Of a stretch of DNA of 27,976 bases, positions 7,185 to 14,334 are shown piece after piece (within the stretch, counting starts at the first letter, position 1; each line of letters begins with the position of its first letter). A model generated the notes under the pieces. The model saw only the letters and a list, made by a program, of their open reading frames with translations. It did no database searches and was not told the origin of the DNA. The stretch comes from CALWZE01 sp964645785 (GTDB taxonomy: Bacteria > Bacillota > Clostridia > Oscillospirales > Ruminococcaceae), in contig CAZYAV010000031.1 in the NCBI GenBank assembly GCA_964645785.1, forward strand, positions 1 through 27,976, read 5' to 3'. The translations under genes were made by a program, and so were the position numbers.

Positions 7185-8324
7185 TCAGCTGTGCAGCAGG
7201 GTTTTCTGCGCCTGCGCCAGCGCATCGGCGAACGCGCGCACCTCCTGCTCGGTGGTCTCGTCGCTGAAGCTGACCCGCAGCGCGCCGTCGATTGCCTCGC
7301 GCGGCAGCGCCATCGCGCTCAGGGTGTGGCTCTTTTCCCCCTTGCTGCACGCCGAGCCGGACGAGACATAGATTTCCCGCTGTTCCAGGAAATGCAGCAG
7401 GGTCTCGCTGCGGTAACCCAACAGGGACAGGTTGAAGATATACGGGCTGCCCCCCTGCGGCGAATTGACCCGCACACCGCGCATCCCGGCCGCCGCCGCG
7501 CGCAGCGCGTCGTTGAGGGCTTGCAGCCGCGCAAACTGCCCGGCGCAATTTTGCCGCGCAAGCTCGACCGCCTTGGCAAACCCCACCGCATAGGCGAGAT
7601 TCTCCGTCCCGGGGCGCAGCGCGCGCTCCTGCAAGCCGCCGTACAGCACATTTTCAAGATTGTGTCCCCTGCGCACATACAGCGCGCCGATTCCCTTTGG
7701 GCCGTGGATTTTGTGCGCGCTGACCGCCATCGTGTCAATCCCCGCGCCGAGCCGCAGCGCCGGGTGCTTTAAAAAGCCCTGCACATTGTCGCAGTGCACG
7801 GCGGTGCGGCGGTTGATTTCCTTGACCCGCCCGGCTATCCGCTCGACGTCCAGCACCGTGCCGATCTCGTTGTTGACATGCATGACCGCAACCAGCGCCG
7901 TGTCCCGGCCAACCGCGCGGAGAATTTCCTCCTCGTCGATTTGCCCCTGCGCGTCCGGCATAATGCGGTGCACGGCAAAGCCCTCCGCCGCCAGCGCCCG
8001 GGCACACTGCTCGACGCTCGGGTGCTCAAACCCCGTCAGCACCACCGCGCGCCCCCATACCCGGCGCGCCCGCGCGCCGCCCAGCACCGCGAGGTTGTTC
8101 GCCTCGGTGCCCGAGCCGGTGAAGTAGACCTCCTCGGGGGCGGCGCCCATTCCGGCCGCAACCGCGGCGCGCGCGGCCTCCAGCCGTTTCTGCGCCTCAA
8201 ACCCGATTCCGTACAGCGAGCTGGGGTTCGCAAAGCAGCCCGAAAGGGTGTCATACACCGCCTGCGCGCAGGGCTGCGAGACCCGCGTCGTCGCGGCGTT
8301 GTCCAGATAAATCACCCTTGCCAC
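7185..8324 (-). CDS. Cysteine desulfurase (NifS/IscS family), probable ThiI partner
   Basis: A PLP enzyme of about 379 residues that converts cysteine to alanine and carries the sulfur as a persulfide. Visible landmarks are YLDNAATT at the N-terminus, the cofactor-binding TGSGTEANN (69-77), the HVNNEIG segment, the Schiff-base Lys205 in SAHKIHGPKG, and the persulfide Cys326 in SSGSACSKG. It is the first gene of an operon with thiI, so its likely job is dedicated sulfur supply for tRNA thiolation, as shown for NifZ-ThiI of B. subtilis. General Fe-S assembly cannot be excluded, but no scaffold gene is nearby. Two GTG starts are possible: 8324 (AGGA seven bases upstream, chosen) or 8315, which would begin exactly at the conserved IYLDNAATT. 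Confidence 0.95.
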   Translation of the reverse strand: MARVIYLDNAATTRVSQPCAQAVYDTLSGCFANPSSLYGIGFEAQKRLEAARAAVAAGMGAAPEEVYFTGSGTEANNLAVLGGARARRVWGRAVVLTGFEHPSVEQCARALAAEGFAVHRIMPDAQGQIDEEEILRAVGRDTALVAVMHVNNEIGTVLDVERIAGRVKEINRRTAVHCDNVQGFLKHPALRLGAGIDTMAVSAHKIHGPKGIGALYVRRGHNLENVLYGGLQERALRPGTENLAYAVGFAKAVELARQNCAGQFARLQALNDALRAAAAGMRGVRVNSPQGGSPYIFNLSLLGYRSETLLHFLEQREIYVSSGSACSKGEKSHTLSAMALPREAIDGALRVSFSDETTEQEVRAFADALAQAQKTLLHS

Positions 8325-8361
8325 CGCCCTTTCCTGTTTTTTCGCATATATAACCGAATAT

Positions 8362-8390
8362 AGTATAGTACAAAACCGCGCCGGTTTCAA
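8362..8390 (-). promoter_or_regulatory. Sigma-A promoter of the desulfurase-thiI-cinA operon
   Basis: On the leftward strand TTGAAA (8390-8385) and TATACT (8367-8362) are 17 bp apart, each matching consensus at five of six positions, in an AT-rich island. Predicted start near 8355 gives a leader of about 30 nt. Confidence 0.75.
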
Positions 8391-8719
8391 CCGGGAACCC
8401 GCCCGCGCCATAGCCGAAGCGGACGGCTGTGGGCGGGGCATCCCCTCCCACAATACGCGCAGGGGTGCGGGCGCGTACCCCGATTTTTCCAAAAATCCGC
8501 TCCGTCCGAACGCCGGGCATTCGCCCAATTGTGGGGCAGGCCGGGCAGCGGCTCCCGCTCTCCCCCCTGCGGGTAAACCGCCCTTTGTCCTGCGGCGCGC
8601 ACCGGGCGGGTTTGTCCCCCCTGTACAGACGCGGCCGCGCCGGGTTCGCGTCCCCGCCTCCCGAGCCGCCGCGTCCCGCCCGGAATCCGCCCCGACCCAG
8701 ACGCACGGCGGGCGGACAG

Positions 8720-8748
8720 TGTACAAACCGGCCGCCGGATACTATAAT
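8720..8748 (+). promoter_or_regulatory. Sigma-A promoter for the flavin reductase-like gene
   Basis: A perfect TATAAT (8743-8748) lies 17 bp downstream of TGTACA (8720-8725), a four-of-six -35. The transcript would start near 8755, giving a leader of about 35 nt with AGGAG at 8777-8781. Confidence 0.65.
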
Positions 8749-8790
8749 ACAAACAGCGACAAGTATTACACCAAACAGGAGAAAACCGCT

Positions 8791-9303
8791 ATGGCCTTTA
8801 CCAAAATCGAGCCCGCCACGCTGACCCTGAAGCCCTTTTCCGCCCTGGACAAAGGCTGGGCGCTGCTGTCCGCCGGGGATGCGCAGGCATTCAACATGAT
8901 GACCGTTTCGTGGGGCGGTCTCGGCACCCTGTGGGGCAAGCCGGTCACGACCGTCTACGTCCGCCCGCAGCGGTACACCCGCGAATTCATCGAGCGCGCC
9001 GATTTTTACACCCTCTGCTTTTTTGACGAAGCCTGCCGCGCCGACCTCGCGCTGCTGGGCAGGGAGAGCGGGCGGGACGGCGACAAGCTGGCCAAAACCG
9101 GCCTGACCCCGCAGTTTGACGAGCCGGGCGGCGCGCCGCTGTACGCGCAGGCCACCCTCGCGCTTGTCTGCCGCAAGCTCTATTCGCAGGACATCGACCC
9201 CGGCCGCATCCTCGACCCCGCGCTGCTTGCGCAGTGGTACGCCGGGCAGGACTACCACCGGCTGTATATCGGGGAGGTTGTCCGCGCGTTCCGGCGGAGC
9301 TGA
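8791..9303 (+). CDS. Flavin reductase-like FMN-binding protein (flavoredoxin type)
   Basis: A 170-residue cytoplasmic protein with the split beta-barrel flavin reductase-like fold. Typical features are the AFNMMTVSWGGLGTLWGKP stretch, which lines the FMN site, and VYVRPQRYTREFIERADFY, which matches the family's strand-helix segment; FFDE and the GRESGRDGDK region follow. Such proteins bind FMN and act as small electron carriers or flavin reductases in anaerobes. The ATG at 8791 follows AGGAG by nine bases; an upstream in-frame start would overlap the promoter. It is followed three bases later by a small membrane-protein gene that is probably co-transcribed. The electron partner is unknown. 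Confidence 0.9.
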   Translation: MAFTKIEPATLTLKPFSALDKGWALLSAGDAQAFNMMTVSWGGLGTLWGKPVTTVYVRPQRYTREFIERADFYTLCFFDEACRADLALLGRESGRDGDKLAKTGLTPQFDEPGGAPLYAQATLALVCRKLYSQDIDPGRILDPALLAQWYAGQDYHRLYIGEVVRAFRRS

Positions 9304-9306
9304 GCG

Positions 9307-9645
9307 ATGAGGAATCAGGCAAAGGCGCTCCCCTATCTGCTCGTTAACCTGCTCTGTTTTTACCTTGTGCCGCTGTTCGCACCGGAGCAGCCGGCCGCTC
9401 TTCTGCTCGTCCTGTTCCCGATTGTCACGGTTGCCTGCTCCCTCGCGGCCGGGACAAAGGCCGGCTTCTGCTGGCTCTACCCGCTCTGCGCCGCGCTGCT
9501 GTTCCTGCCCTCCATCCTTCTCTATTACAACCGCTCGGCGTGGGTCTACAGCCCGCTGTACGGCCTGCTTGCGCTGATCGGGCTGTTTTTCGGCTGGGTG
9601 GTGCACCGCTTTGGGCGCACGGGCAGCCACACGCTGCGCCGGTAG
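9307..9645 (+). CDS. Small hypothetical membrane protein
   Basis: A 112-residue protein, not recognised. Hydropathy by eye shows about four membrane segments (around 8-24, 29-47, 52-71 and 78-99) with a short basic tail (HRFGRTGSHTLRR), suggesting a cytoplasmic C-terminus. The ATG at 9307 begins three bases after the upstream TGA, and a GGAG within the upstream gene's last codons can serve as ribosome binding site, so the two are likely translationally coupled. The gene ends before a bidirectional terminator at 10049-10092. Function cannot be inferred beyond co-transcription with a flavoprotein. Confidence 0.72.
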   Translation: MRNQAKALPYLLVNLLCFYLVPLFAPEQPAALLLVLFPIVTVACSLAAGTKAGFCWLYPLCAALLFLPSILLYYNRSAWVYSPLYGLLALIGLFFGWVVHRFGRTGSHTLRR

Positions 9646-9670
9646 CGCCCGGCCGCAGACCCGGGCAGGC

Positions 9671-9850
9671 CTGCCGGGAAACCGCTGTACAGCGGGGAGG
9701 CCGCAGACCGCGCCGCCCTGAAAACGGAAACCGGCATTTTTATCCCGCTGCGACCCTGTCCGAGCTGCCGGGGGAACCGCTGCACACTGGGGAGGTCGCA
9801 GGCCGTACCGTACCAAAAGCGGAAACCGTGCCTTTCCGCCCTCTCCCCGA
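9671..9850. repeat. Two imperfect direct repeats, about 95 bp apart
   Basis: Copy one starts at 9671 (CTGCCGGGAAACCGCTG) and copy two at 9765 (CTGCCGGGGGAACCGCTG). They can be aligned for about 65-70 bases, through GGGGAGG, CGCAG and a GGAAACCG block, with scattered substitutions and a one-base shift. They lie end to end in non-coding DNA. Origin unknown; a decayed tandem duplication is the simplest reading. Confidence 0.65.
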
Positions 9851-10048
9851 GCCGGCTGGGGAAGCCGCCCGGCTCCGGGCAAGCGCCGCTGTGCGGCTTT
9901 GCAAAGCGGCCGCGTTTTCCCGCGGCTATACAGCGTTGCCCCGGGTTCTGCGGATTGGGCAGCCGCGTCTCCCCCGCGGCGGTGCGGAGCTGCCCTTTGT
10001 CCCGCCGATTCGGCCGCGGGTTCCGCGGCATCGCCTGCAATATCTGCG

Positions 10049-10092
10049 AAAAAGCCCCCGGCTCCGGTTGATTCCGAAGCCGGGGGCTTTTT
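10049..10092. terminator. Bidirectional intrinsic terminator
   Basis: A perfect 15-bp stem (10049-10063 with 10078-10092) with A/T ends has a T5 run on both strands. It can end the rightward flavin reductase-like operon and the leftward rqcH transcript. Confidence 0.9.
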
Positions 10093-10198
10093 AATCGTAC
10101 CGCGGGCGCAATCTGCCCGCCTGTGACCGGCAGAGCCGCAAAAAGCGGCGTTTTTATCTCATGGCCGGACTTTTCGGCGCGCGGGCGGAAGCCGCCCC

Positions 10199-11950
10199 TT
10201 ATTTTTCCTTTTCGCGCATCGCCTCAACCGCCTGCCCGTCCGGCGTCACAAAGGCGGTCTGATAATTGACGTAAATCACCATGCCCGTCTTTTGCCCGGG
10301 CGCTTTTTTGACGTTTTTGATCTCCGTATAATCCACCGGGATATTTTCGCCGCCCGAAAGGCTGGAATGCCACGCGGCGATGCAGGCGGCCTCGGTCTTG
10401 GCTTTGTCCGTCGGCGGCTCCCCCTGCGCAATGAGAACCGTGTGGCTGCCCGCCGCGTTTTTGACATGGAACCAGAGATCCCGTTTGGACGCGGTCTTGA
10501 GGGTCAGCCTGTCGTTGGCGGCGTTGTTGCGCCCCACCAGCACCCGGAAGCCCTCGCTTGTGCGGTAAGCGAGGCAGTCGGCCAATTTGCGCGGTTTTTT
10601 CTGCTCCTTGTATTTGAAGCCGCGCAGATAGCCCGCCTCCTTGAGCTCCTTGCGGATCAGCAGGAAATCCTCTTCGGTTCGCGCAAGGGTGATTTCGTAC
10701 GCGACCGACCGGAGATAGTCAATCTCCGCCGCCCCCTCGGCCAGCAGCTTTTCCAGCATCTTCGCCGCGGTCATCAGCTTGCGGTAATCCTTAAAATATT
10801 TCTGTGCGTTCTGCACGGGGCTTTTGGTCACGTCGAGCGGCACGGTGACCGGCTCGCCGGTGTAGTAATTGAGCAGCTCGGCCTGCTTCATCCCCCGCTG
10901 CAGCGCGTGCAGGTTCGCCTGAATCAGCTCGCCGTACAGCCGCTTCTGCTCCGCCTTTTCGGTGTTGCGCTGTTCGGAGAGCCGCGCCTGCTGCTTGCGC
11001 TCGGCGCGCTCCACCAGGTTGTGCACCTGCCGGGAAAGGTCGTACGAGCGCGCCTTCATCCGCTCGACCCGATCCTTTTCGGCGTAGTAGCTGTCCAGCA
11101 GCGCGCTCATGCTCTCAAACGGGCGCAGTGCGCAGCCCGCGTACTGGCGCAGCTCGATAAAGCTGAACTCCACCGGGCGGCTGCCGTCGTACACCGCGCA
11201 CAGCCGCTGCCCCTCGCCGCAGGCGGCGCGCTGCACCCGCTCAATCTGTGCAGCAAGCGCCGCGCGCGCGTCCTCCCCCAGGCGGTCGGCGTCCGGGTCG
11301 GCCGGGTCAACCCGATAGGCAATCTCCCGGCAGAGCGCGGGGCCAATGCCGACAACCGCCGCGAGCACCGCCGCCGACAGCGGCCGCGGCATCCCGCACG
11401 CGCGCCGGGCAATCTCGGCCGGGTCGCTCGACAGAAAGCGCAGCTTGTCCTGCATGGGCGGCATGGTGAAGGGCAGCCCGGGCAGCAGCTGCCGCACATC
11501 CGAAGCGTCGGCGTCGATTCGCTTGAGCGCGTCGATCACCCGCCCCTCGGCGTTGACCAGCACCAGGTTGCAGTACCGCCCCATCAGCTCAACCGACATG
11601 GTCAGCTGCGTCCTGTCCCCCATCTCGTTGAGGGTGTCAAAATCAATAAACAGGATGCGCTCGCCGTCCACCGTGCGCAGGCCGGTAATCCGCCCGCTTG
11701 CGAGGTATTTGCGCAGCAGCATACAAAAGCTCGGCGGCACGGCCGGGTTTTCAAACTCCTCGGCGGTCAGGTGCACCCGCGCGCTCCCCGAGCGCGCCGA
11801 GATAAGCAGCTTCTTCGCGCCGGCCGGGGTTCGCAGGCCAAGCACGACCTCATCTCGCGTCGGCATATACAGCTTGTCGACCCGCGCGCCGATCAGTTCC
11901 CGCTTCAATTCGTTGGCGGTCACATACAGGGTTGCCGCATCCAGTGCCAT
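10199..11950 (-). CDS. rqcH: Ribosome-associated quality control protein RqcH (NFACT family)
   Basis: A 583-residue NFACT protein, the bacterial Rqc2 homologue that binds 50S subunits carrying stalled peptidyl-tRNA and adds C-terminal alanine tails for degradation. The order is NFACT-N with two HhH-like regions (about 1-270), a long charged coiled-coil (about 280-430, rich in K/R/E), and NFACT-R at the C-terminus (about 455-565) with RDLWFHVKNAAGSHTVL and a VIYVNYQTAFV ending. Older annotation as fibronectin-binding protein refers to the same family. The residues at 97-98 are Glu-Arg rather than the Asp-Arg reported as important in B. subtilis RqcH. The ATG at 11950 follows AAAGGGA. It is monocistronic, with a two-way terminator downstream. 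Confidence 0.95.
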   Translation of the reverse strand: MALDAATLYVTANELKRELIGARVDKLYMPTRDEVVLGLRTPAGAKKLLISARSGSARVHLTAEEFENPAVPPSFCMLLRKYLASGRITGLRTVDGERILFIDFDTLNEMGDRTQLTMSVELMGRYCNLVLVNAEGRVIDALKRIDADASDVRQLLPGLPFTMPPMQDKLRFLSSDPAEIARRACGMPRPLSAAVLAAVVGIGPALCREIAYRVDPADPDADRLGEDARAALAAQIERVQRAACGEGQRLCAVYDGSRPVEFSFIELRQYAGCALRPFESMSALLDSYYAEKDRVERMKARSYDLSRQVHNLVERAERKQQARLSEQRNTEKAEQKRLYGELIQANLHALQRGMKQAELLNYYTGEPVTVPLDVTKSPVQNAQKYFKDYRKLMTAAKMLEKLLAEGAAEIDYLRSVAYEITLARTEEDFLLIRKELKEAGYLRGFKYKEQKKPRKLADCLAYRTSEGFRVLVGRNNAANDRLTLKTASKRDLWFHVKNAAGSHTVLIAQGEPPTDKAKTEAACIAAWHSSLSGGENIPVDYTEIKNVKKAPGQKTGMVIYVNYQTAFVTPDGQAVEAMREKEK

Positions 11951-12092
11951 AGTCGTTTTCCCTTTTATCCGTTAATTTTCCGATATCCGGGCTTGCCCGG
12001 CCGCCCGCTTCATGGGAATTGTTCCCCAAACGTCGCGGCGTCCGCGCCCTGCCCGGTACATTGTAATTTCATTGTGCATACTGCCGAACAAT

Positions 12093-12116
12093 GCGCGTAG
12101 ATTGCAATCTATGCGC
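12093..12116. repeat. 24-bp inverted repeat upstream of rqcH
   Basis: The core TAGATTGCAATCTA is a perfect 14-bp palindrome. It extends to 24 bp with GCGC ends and a single mismatched pair (12097/12112, which would be G-U in RNA). It is AT-rich inside a GC-rich region and about 145 bases upstream of rqcH, so it could be an operator. This is inference. Confidence 0.6.
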
Positions 12117-12192
12117 TCTCCGGCGGCCACCCGCACAGTCGCGCACACCCGCACCCGCCGCACCCCGCGCCCGCTTCCCGGCGCAGAGCAGG

Positions 12193-12400
12193 CTCCGGTC
12201 GCACATCGCCCGAATCTGTGCAGGGCAAGTGTCCGCATCGGCCGCGCCCGGCTCTTTTTATCCGGCGCACGGCAATTGCCGGGCTGCCGGCCGCAGCCTG
12301 CCCGGCATTCCGCTTATCTATAGCCCCGTAGCCAGCGTGGGTTCCGCGCCCCTGCCGCGGCCGGTTCCCGACGCCGCAAGCTCCGGTCGCACATCGCCCG
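12193..12400. repeat. Direct repeat pair 188 bp apart
   Basis: The 20-base string CTCCGGTCGCACATCGCCCG occurs exactly at 12193-12212 and 12381-12400. The sequence before both copies is also alike (GCAGG/GCAAG). A further short repeat (GCCGCGGCCGGTTC) recurs about 75 bases apart nearby. It looks like a partly decayed local duplication in non-coding DNA. Confidence 0.6.
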
Positions 12401-12494
12401 CGCTCACCCGGTTCAGGTGCCTGCCCCCGCCGCGGCCGGTTCGCATGGGGCTGCGATTTGCGCGCGCCGTTTTGCGCCGTAGCCCGCCCGGCGC

Positions 12495-13241
12495 TCACAC
12501 CGCCGCAAACGGGTTTGTGCCGCGCTCGCTGAGCAGGCAGTCCGCCGCGCCGTCCAGCTCGGCCTCCATCGCCCGGCGCATCGCGTCCATGGCGGGGTTT
12601 TCGGTCTCGTAATGCCCGGCGGCGATGACGGTCATCCCCAGCTGGCGGGCGAACACCGCCTCGTGGTGCTTCAGCTCGCCGGTCACAAACGCGTCGTAGT
12701 CCTGCCAGCCCGCCTGCCCGACAAACTCGCCCGCCGCGCCGCCAATCACCGCCACCCGCTCGATTGCGCGGCCGCCGTCCACATAGCGCACCGTCTCGCA
12801 GCCCAGCGCCTGTTTGACCAGCGCCGCCAGCCCCTGCGCGTCGGTTTTGTCCAGCCGGCCGCCGCGCCCGATGCCCGCAAACAGCTCCGTTTCCCGCAGC
12901 CCCAGCAGCGCGCAGAGCTGGTCGTTGACCCCGCCCTGCGCCGCGTCAAAGCAGGTGTGCGCCGCCAGCACCGAGATCCCCGCGCGCGCCGCCGCCAGCA
13001 CCGGGTCGCCCTGCGCAAGCGCCTTCACCCCCTGAAAAATTGCCGGGTGGTGGGTGATAATCGCGCCGCAGCCCCGCTCCGCCGCCTCCTGCACCACCTC
13101 GCCGGTCAGGTCAAGCGCAAACAGCACCCGCGCAATCTCCCCGCCGCAATCCACCAGCAGCCCGCAGTTGTCCCAGCTTTCCGCCAGTTCATACGGGGCA
13201 ATTTTATTGAGCAGCTCGTTCAGCTTTCCTGTTGTGGTCAT
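12495..13241 (-). CDS. Nif3-like dinuclear metal centre protein
   Basis: A 248-residue member of the Nif3/YqfO/YbgI family, which forms toroidal hexamers with a two-metal site. Probable ligands are His64 and His65 (THHPAIF), Asp99 (TCFDAAQGG), and His210 and Glu214 (GHYETE). This is the short form without the PII-like insert found in longer Firmicutes homologues. Biochemical function is unsettled; GTP cyclohydrolase-like and metal-related roles have been proposed. Its ATG overlaps the TGA of trmK by four bases (ATGA), so the two are translationally coupled. This pairing recurs across Firmicutes and suggests a link to tRNA modification, though this is inference. Confidence 0.93.
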   Translation of the reverse strand: MTTTGKLNELLNKIAPYELAESWDNCGLLVDCGGEIARVLFALDLTGEVVQEAAERGCGAIITHHPAIFQGVKALAQGDPVLAAARAGISVLAAHTCFDAAQGGVNDQLCALLGLRETELFAGIGRGGRLDKTDAQGLAALVKQALGCETVRYVDGGRAIERVAVIGGAAGEFVGQAGWQDYDAFVTGELKHHEAVFARQLGMTVIAAGHYETENPAMDAMRRAMEAELDGAADCLLSERGTNPFAAV

Positions 13242-13915
13242 CCGTATGCCCTTTCTATGTATTCAAGAATCTGCCGGGCGCGCGCCGCCTTGCCGGGGTC
13301 GTCGGTCATCTCGGCCACCCGCAGCGCCCTGCGCCGCTCCCGCTCATAGTAAGCGTCCGCGTCGCCGGCGCCCGGCCGCAGCAGCCCAAGCGCCGCAAAC
13401 GGCGCGGAAATCTCCGCGCACACGCCGCTGTACCGCGCAAGCATCGCGGCGTAGCAGTGCCCGCCTTCCAGCACCGCGGCTTCGTCCACAAGCGCAAAGC
13501 CCGCCGCATACAAAAACGCCCGCACCCGCTCGTGGTGGGAGGCGGGCAGCAGGATCAGCCGCTTGTCCGGGTCGCGCAGCCAGGGCGCGCCGCCGATAAT
13601 TCCGGCGGTCACCTCGCTGCCGACCCCCGCAATCACAATGTCGTCCGCCTCGTCCGGCCGCACCCCGTCCAGCCCCGGGCAAAGCCGCGCCTGCGCCCTG
13701 TCCGTGATGCCGAGCGACGCAAACAGCGCCCGCGCCTTTTCCAGCGGCTGCGGGTTGATGTCGGTCGCCACCACGCTGCGCGCGCGCCCCGTGCAGACCA
13801 GCCAGGCGGCCAGCTTGCCGTGGTCGCAGCCGACGTCCGCCGCCCGCACGCCCGGGCGCACCAGCGCGGCCGCGCAGCGCAGCCGTTTTGAAAGCTTTGG
13901 TTCTCCGTCCCTCAT
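13238..13915 (-). CDS. trmK: tRNA (adenine(22)-N(1))-methyltransferase TrmK
   Basis: A 225-residue SAM-dependent methyltransferase that forms m1A at position 22 of tRNA. The N-terminus LSKRLRCAAALV leads into SAM motif I, ADVGCDHGKLA (26-36), then ATDINPQPLEKA, and IAGVGSEVTAGII in place of the usual IAGMGG block. The C-terminal part (about 155-225) is helical and ends in a basic, coiled-coil-like region. The start is the ATG at 13915, which puts LSxRL near the N-terminus as in the family; a longer in-frame extension upstream has no homology-like sequence. The last four bases overlap the Nif3-like gene. Confidence 0.93.
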   Translation of the reverse strand: MRDGEPKLSKRLRCAAALVRPGVRAADVGCDHGKLAAWLVCTGRARSVVATDINPQPLEKARALFASLGITDRAQARLCPGLDGVRPDEADDIVIAGVGSEVTAGIIGGAPWLRDPDKRLILLPASHHERVRAFLYAAGFALVDEAAVLEGGHCYAAMLARYSGVCAEISAPFAALGLLRPGAGDADAYYERERRRALRVAEMTDDPGKAARARQILEYIERAYG

Positions 13916-14010
13916 GCCGACCCCCACGTTTTGTTCCCCCAAAGCAGGAGCGCGGCGCTGCGGCGGCTCAAACCGGCCGCTCAGCACGCCGCGCTCTGTC
14001 CCCGCGTCCT

Positions 14011-14211
14011 TTATTTCTGCGCGAAATAGGCGTTCAGCTTATCGACAAGCGCGTCCGCGTCGGTGCCGTGAACGGCGCACGCCTGCTCGATGCTCTCCCC
14101 GCGCGAGCTGGGGCAGCCCAGGCAGTGCATCCCGATTTCAAGAAAAAACTCCGCCGTGTTCAGGTCGCAGTCCAGCACCTCGCCAATCAGGCTGTTTTTG
14201 GTTACGGTCAT
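14011..14211 (-). CDS. DUF1858 domain protein (redox-disulfide type)
   Basis: A 66-residue single-domain protein. DUF1858 proteins are small helical domains with a CxxC pair, often linked to hybrid-cluster proteins and thought to be redox or sulfur related. Here the pair is Cys30/Cys33 in GMHCLGCP, with a further Cys15 and the GESIEQACAVHG helix. The ATG at 14211 follows AGGAG by eight bases, better than the in-frame ATG at 14229. It is first in a probable operon with trmK and the Nif3-like gene (96-base gap). In that gap lies a GC hairpin (13948-13957 with 13987-13996) without a T-run, so read-through is expected. Confidence 0.88.
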   Translation of the reverse strand: MTVTKNSLIGEVLDCDLNTAEFFLEIGMHCLGCPSSRGESIEQACAVHGTDADALVDKLNAYFAQK

Positions 14212-14290
14212 TTGCTGTTCTCCTTGCATTTTTTGGGTTGTCCAGCCCGCCCGCGCCCGTTCCCGGCGCAGGCCGCCAAACTCCGTCTAT

Positions 14291-14319
14291 ATTATATGCA
14301 AATCCGGCCGGTTATGCAA
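14291..14319 (-). promoter_or_regulatory. Promoter of the DUF1858-trmK-Nif3 operon
   Basis: On the leftward strand a perfect TATAAT (14296-14291) lies 17 bp from TTGCAT (14319-14314). Only TTG of the -35 matches well. It is about 80 bases upstream of the DUF1858 start and lies between its gene and the stop of the upstream leftward membrane-protein gene. Confidence 0.6.
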
Positions 14320-14334
14320 GCCGGGCGGCGCCGC

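Larger units (their letters stand above)
8325..8790. other. Divergent intergenic region
   Basis: About 465 bases between the leftward desulfurase gene and the rightward flavin reductase-like gene. A promoter for each gene lies at either end (8362-8390 and 8720-8748). The roughly 330 bases between them are GC-rich and I see no gene, hairpin with T-run, or repeat in them. Confidence 0.55.
9646..10198. other. Convergent intergenic region
   Basis: About 550 bases between the small membrane-protein gene and rqcH, which read toward each other. It holds an imperfect direct repeat (9671-9850) and a strong two-way terminator (10049-10092). The remaining GC-rich sequence shows no supported gene. Confidence 0.6.
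11951..12494. other. Intergenic region upstream of rqcH
   Basis: About 540 bases between the Nif3-like stop and the rqcH start. It holds an AT-rich island (about 12055-12115) with a 24-bp inverted repeat, a weak possible -10 for rqcH (TACAAT on the leftward strand, 12065-12060, without a good -35), and a direct repeat pair (12193/12381). No supported gene. Confidence 0.5.
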
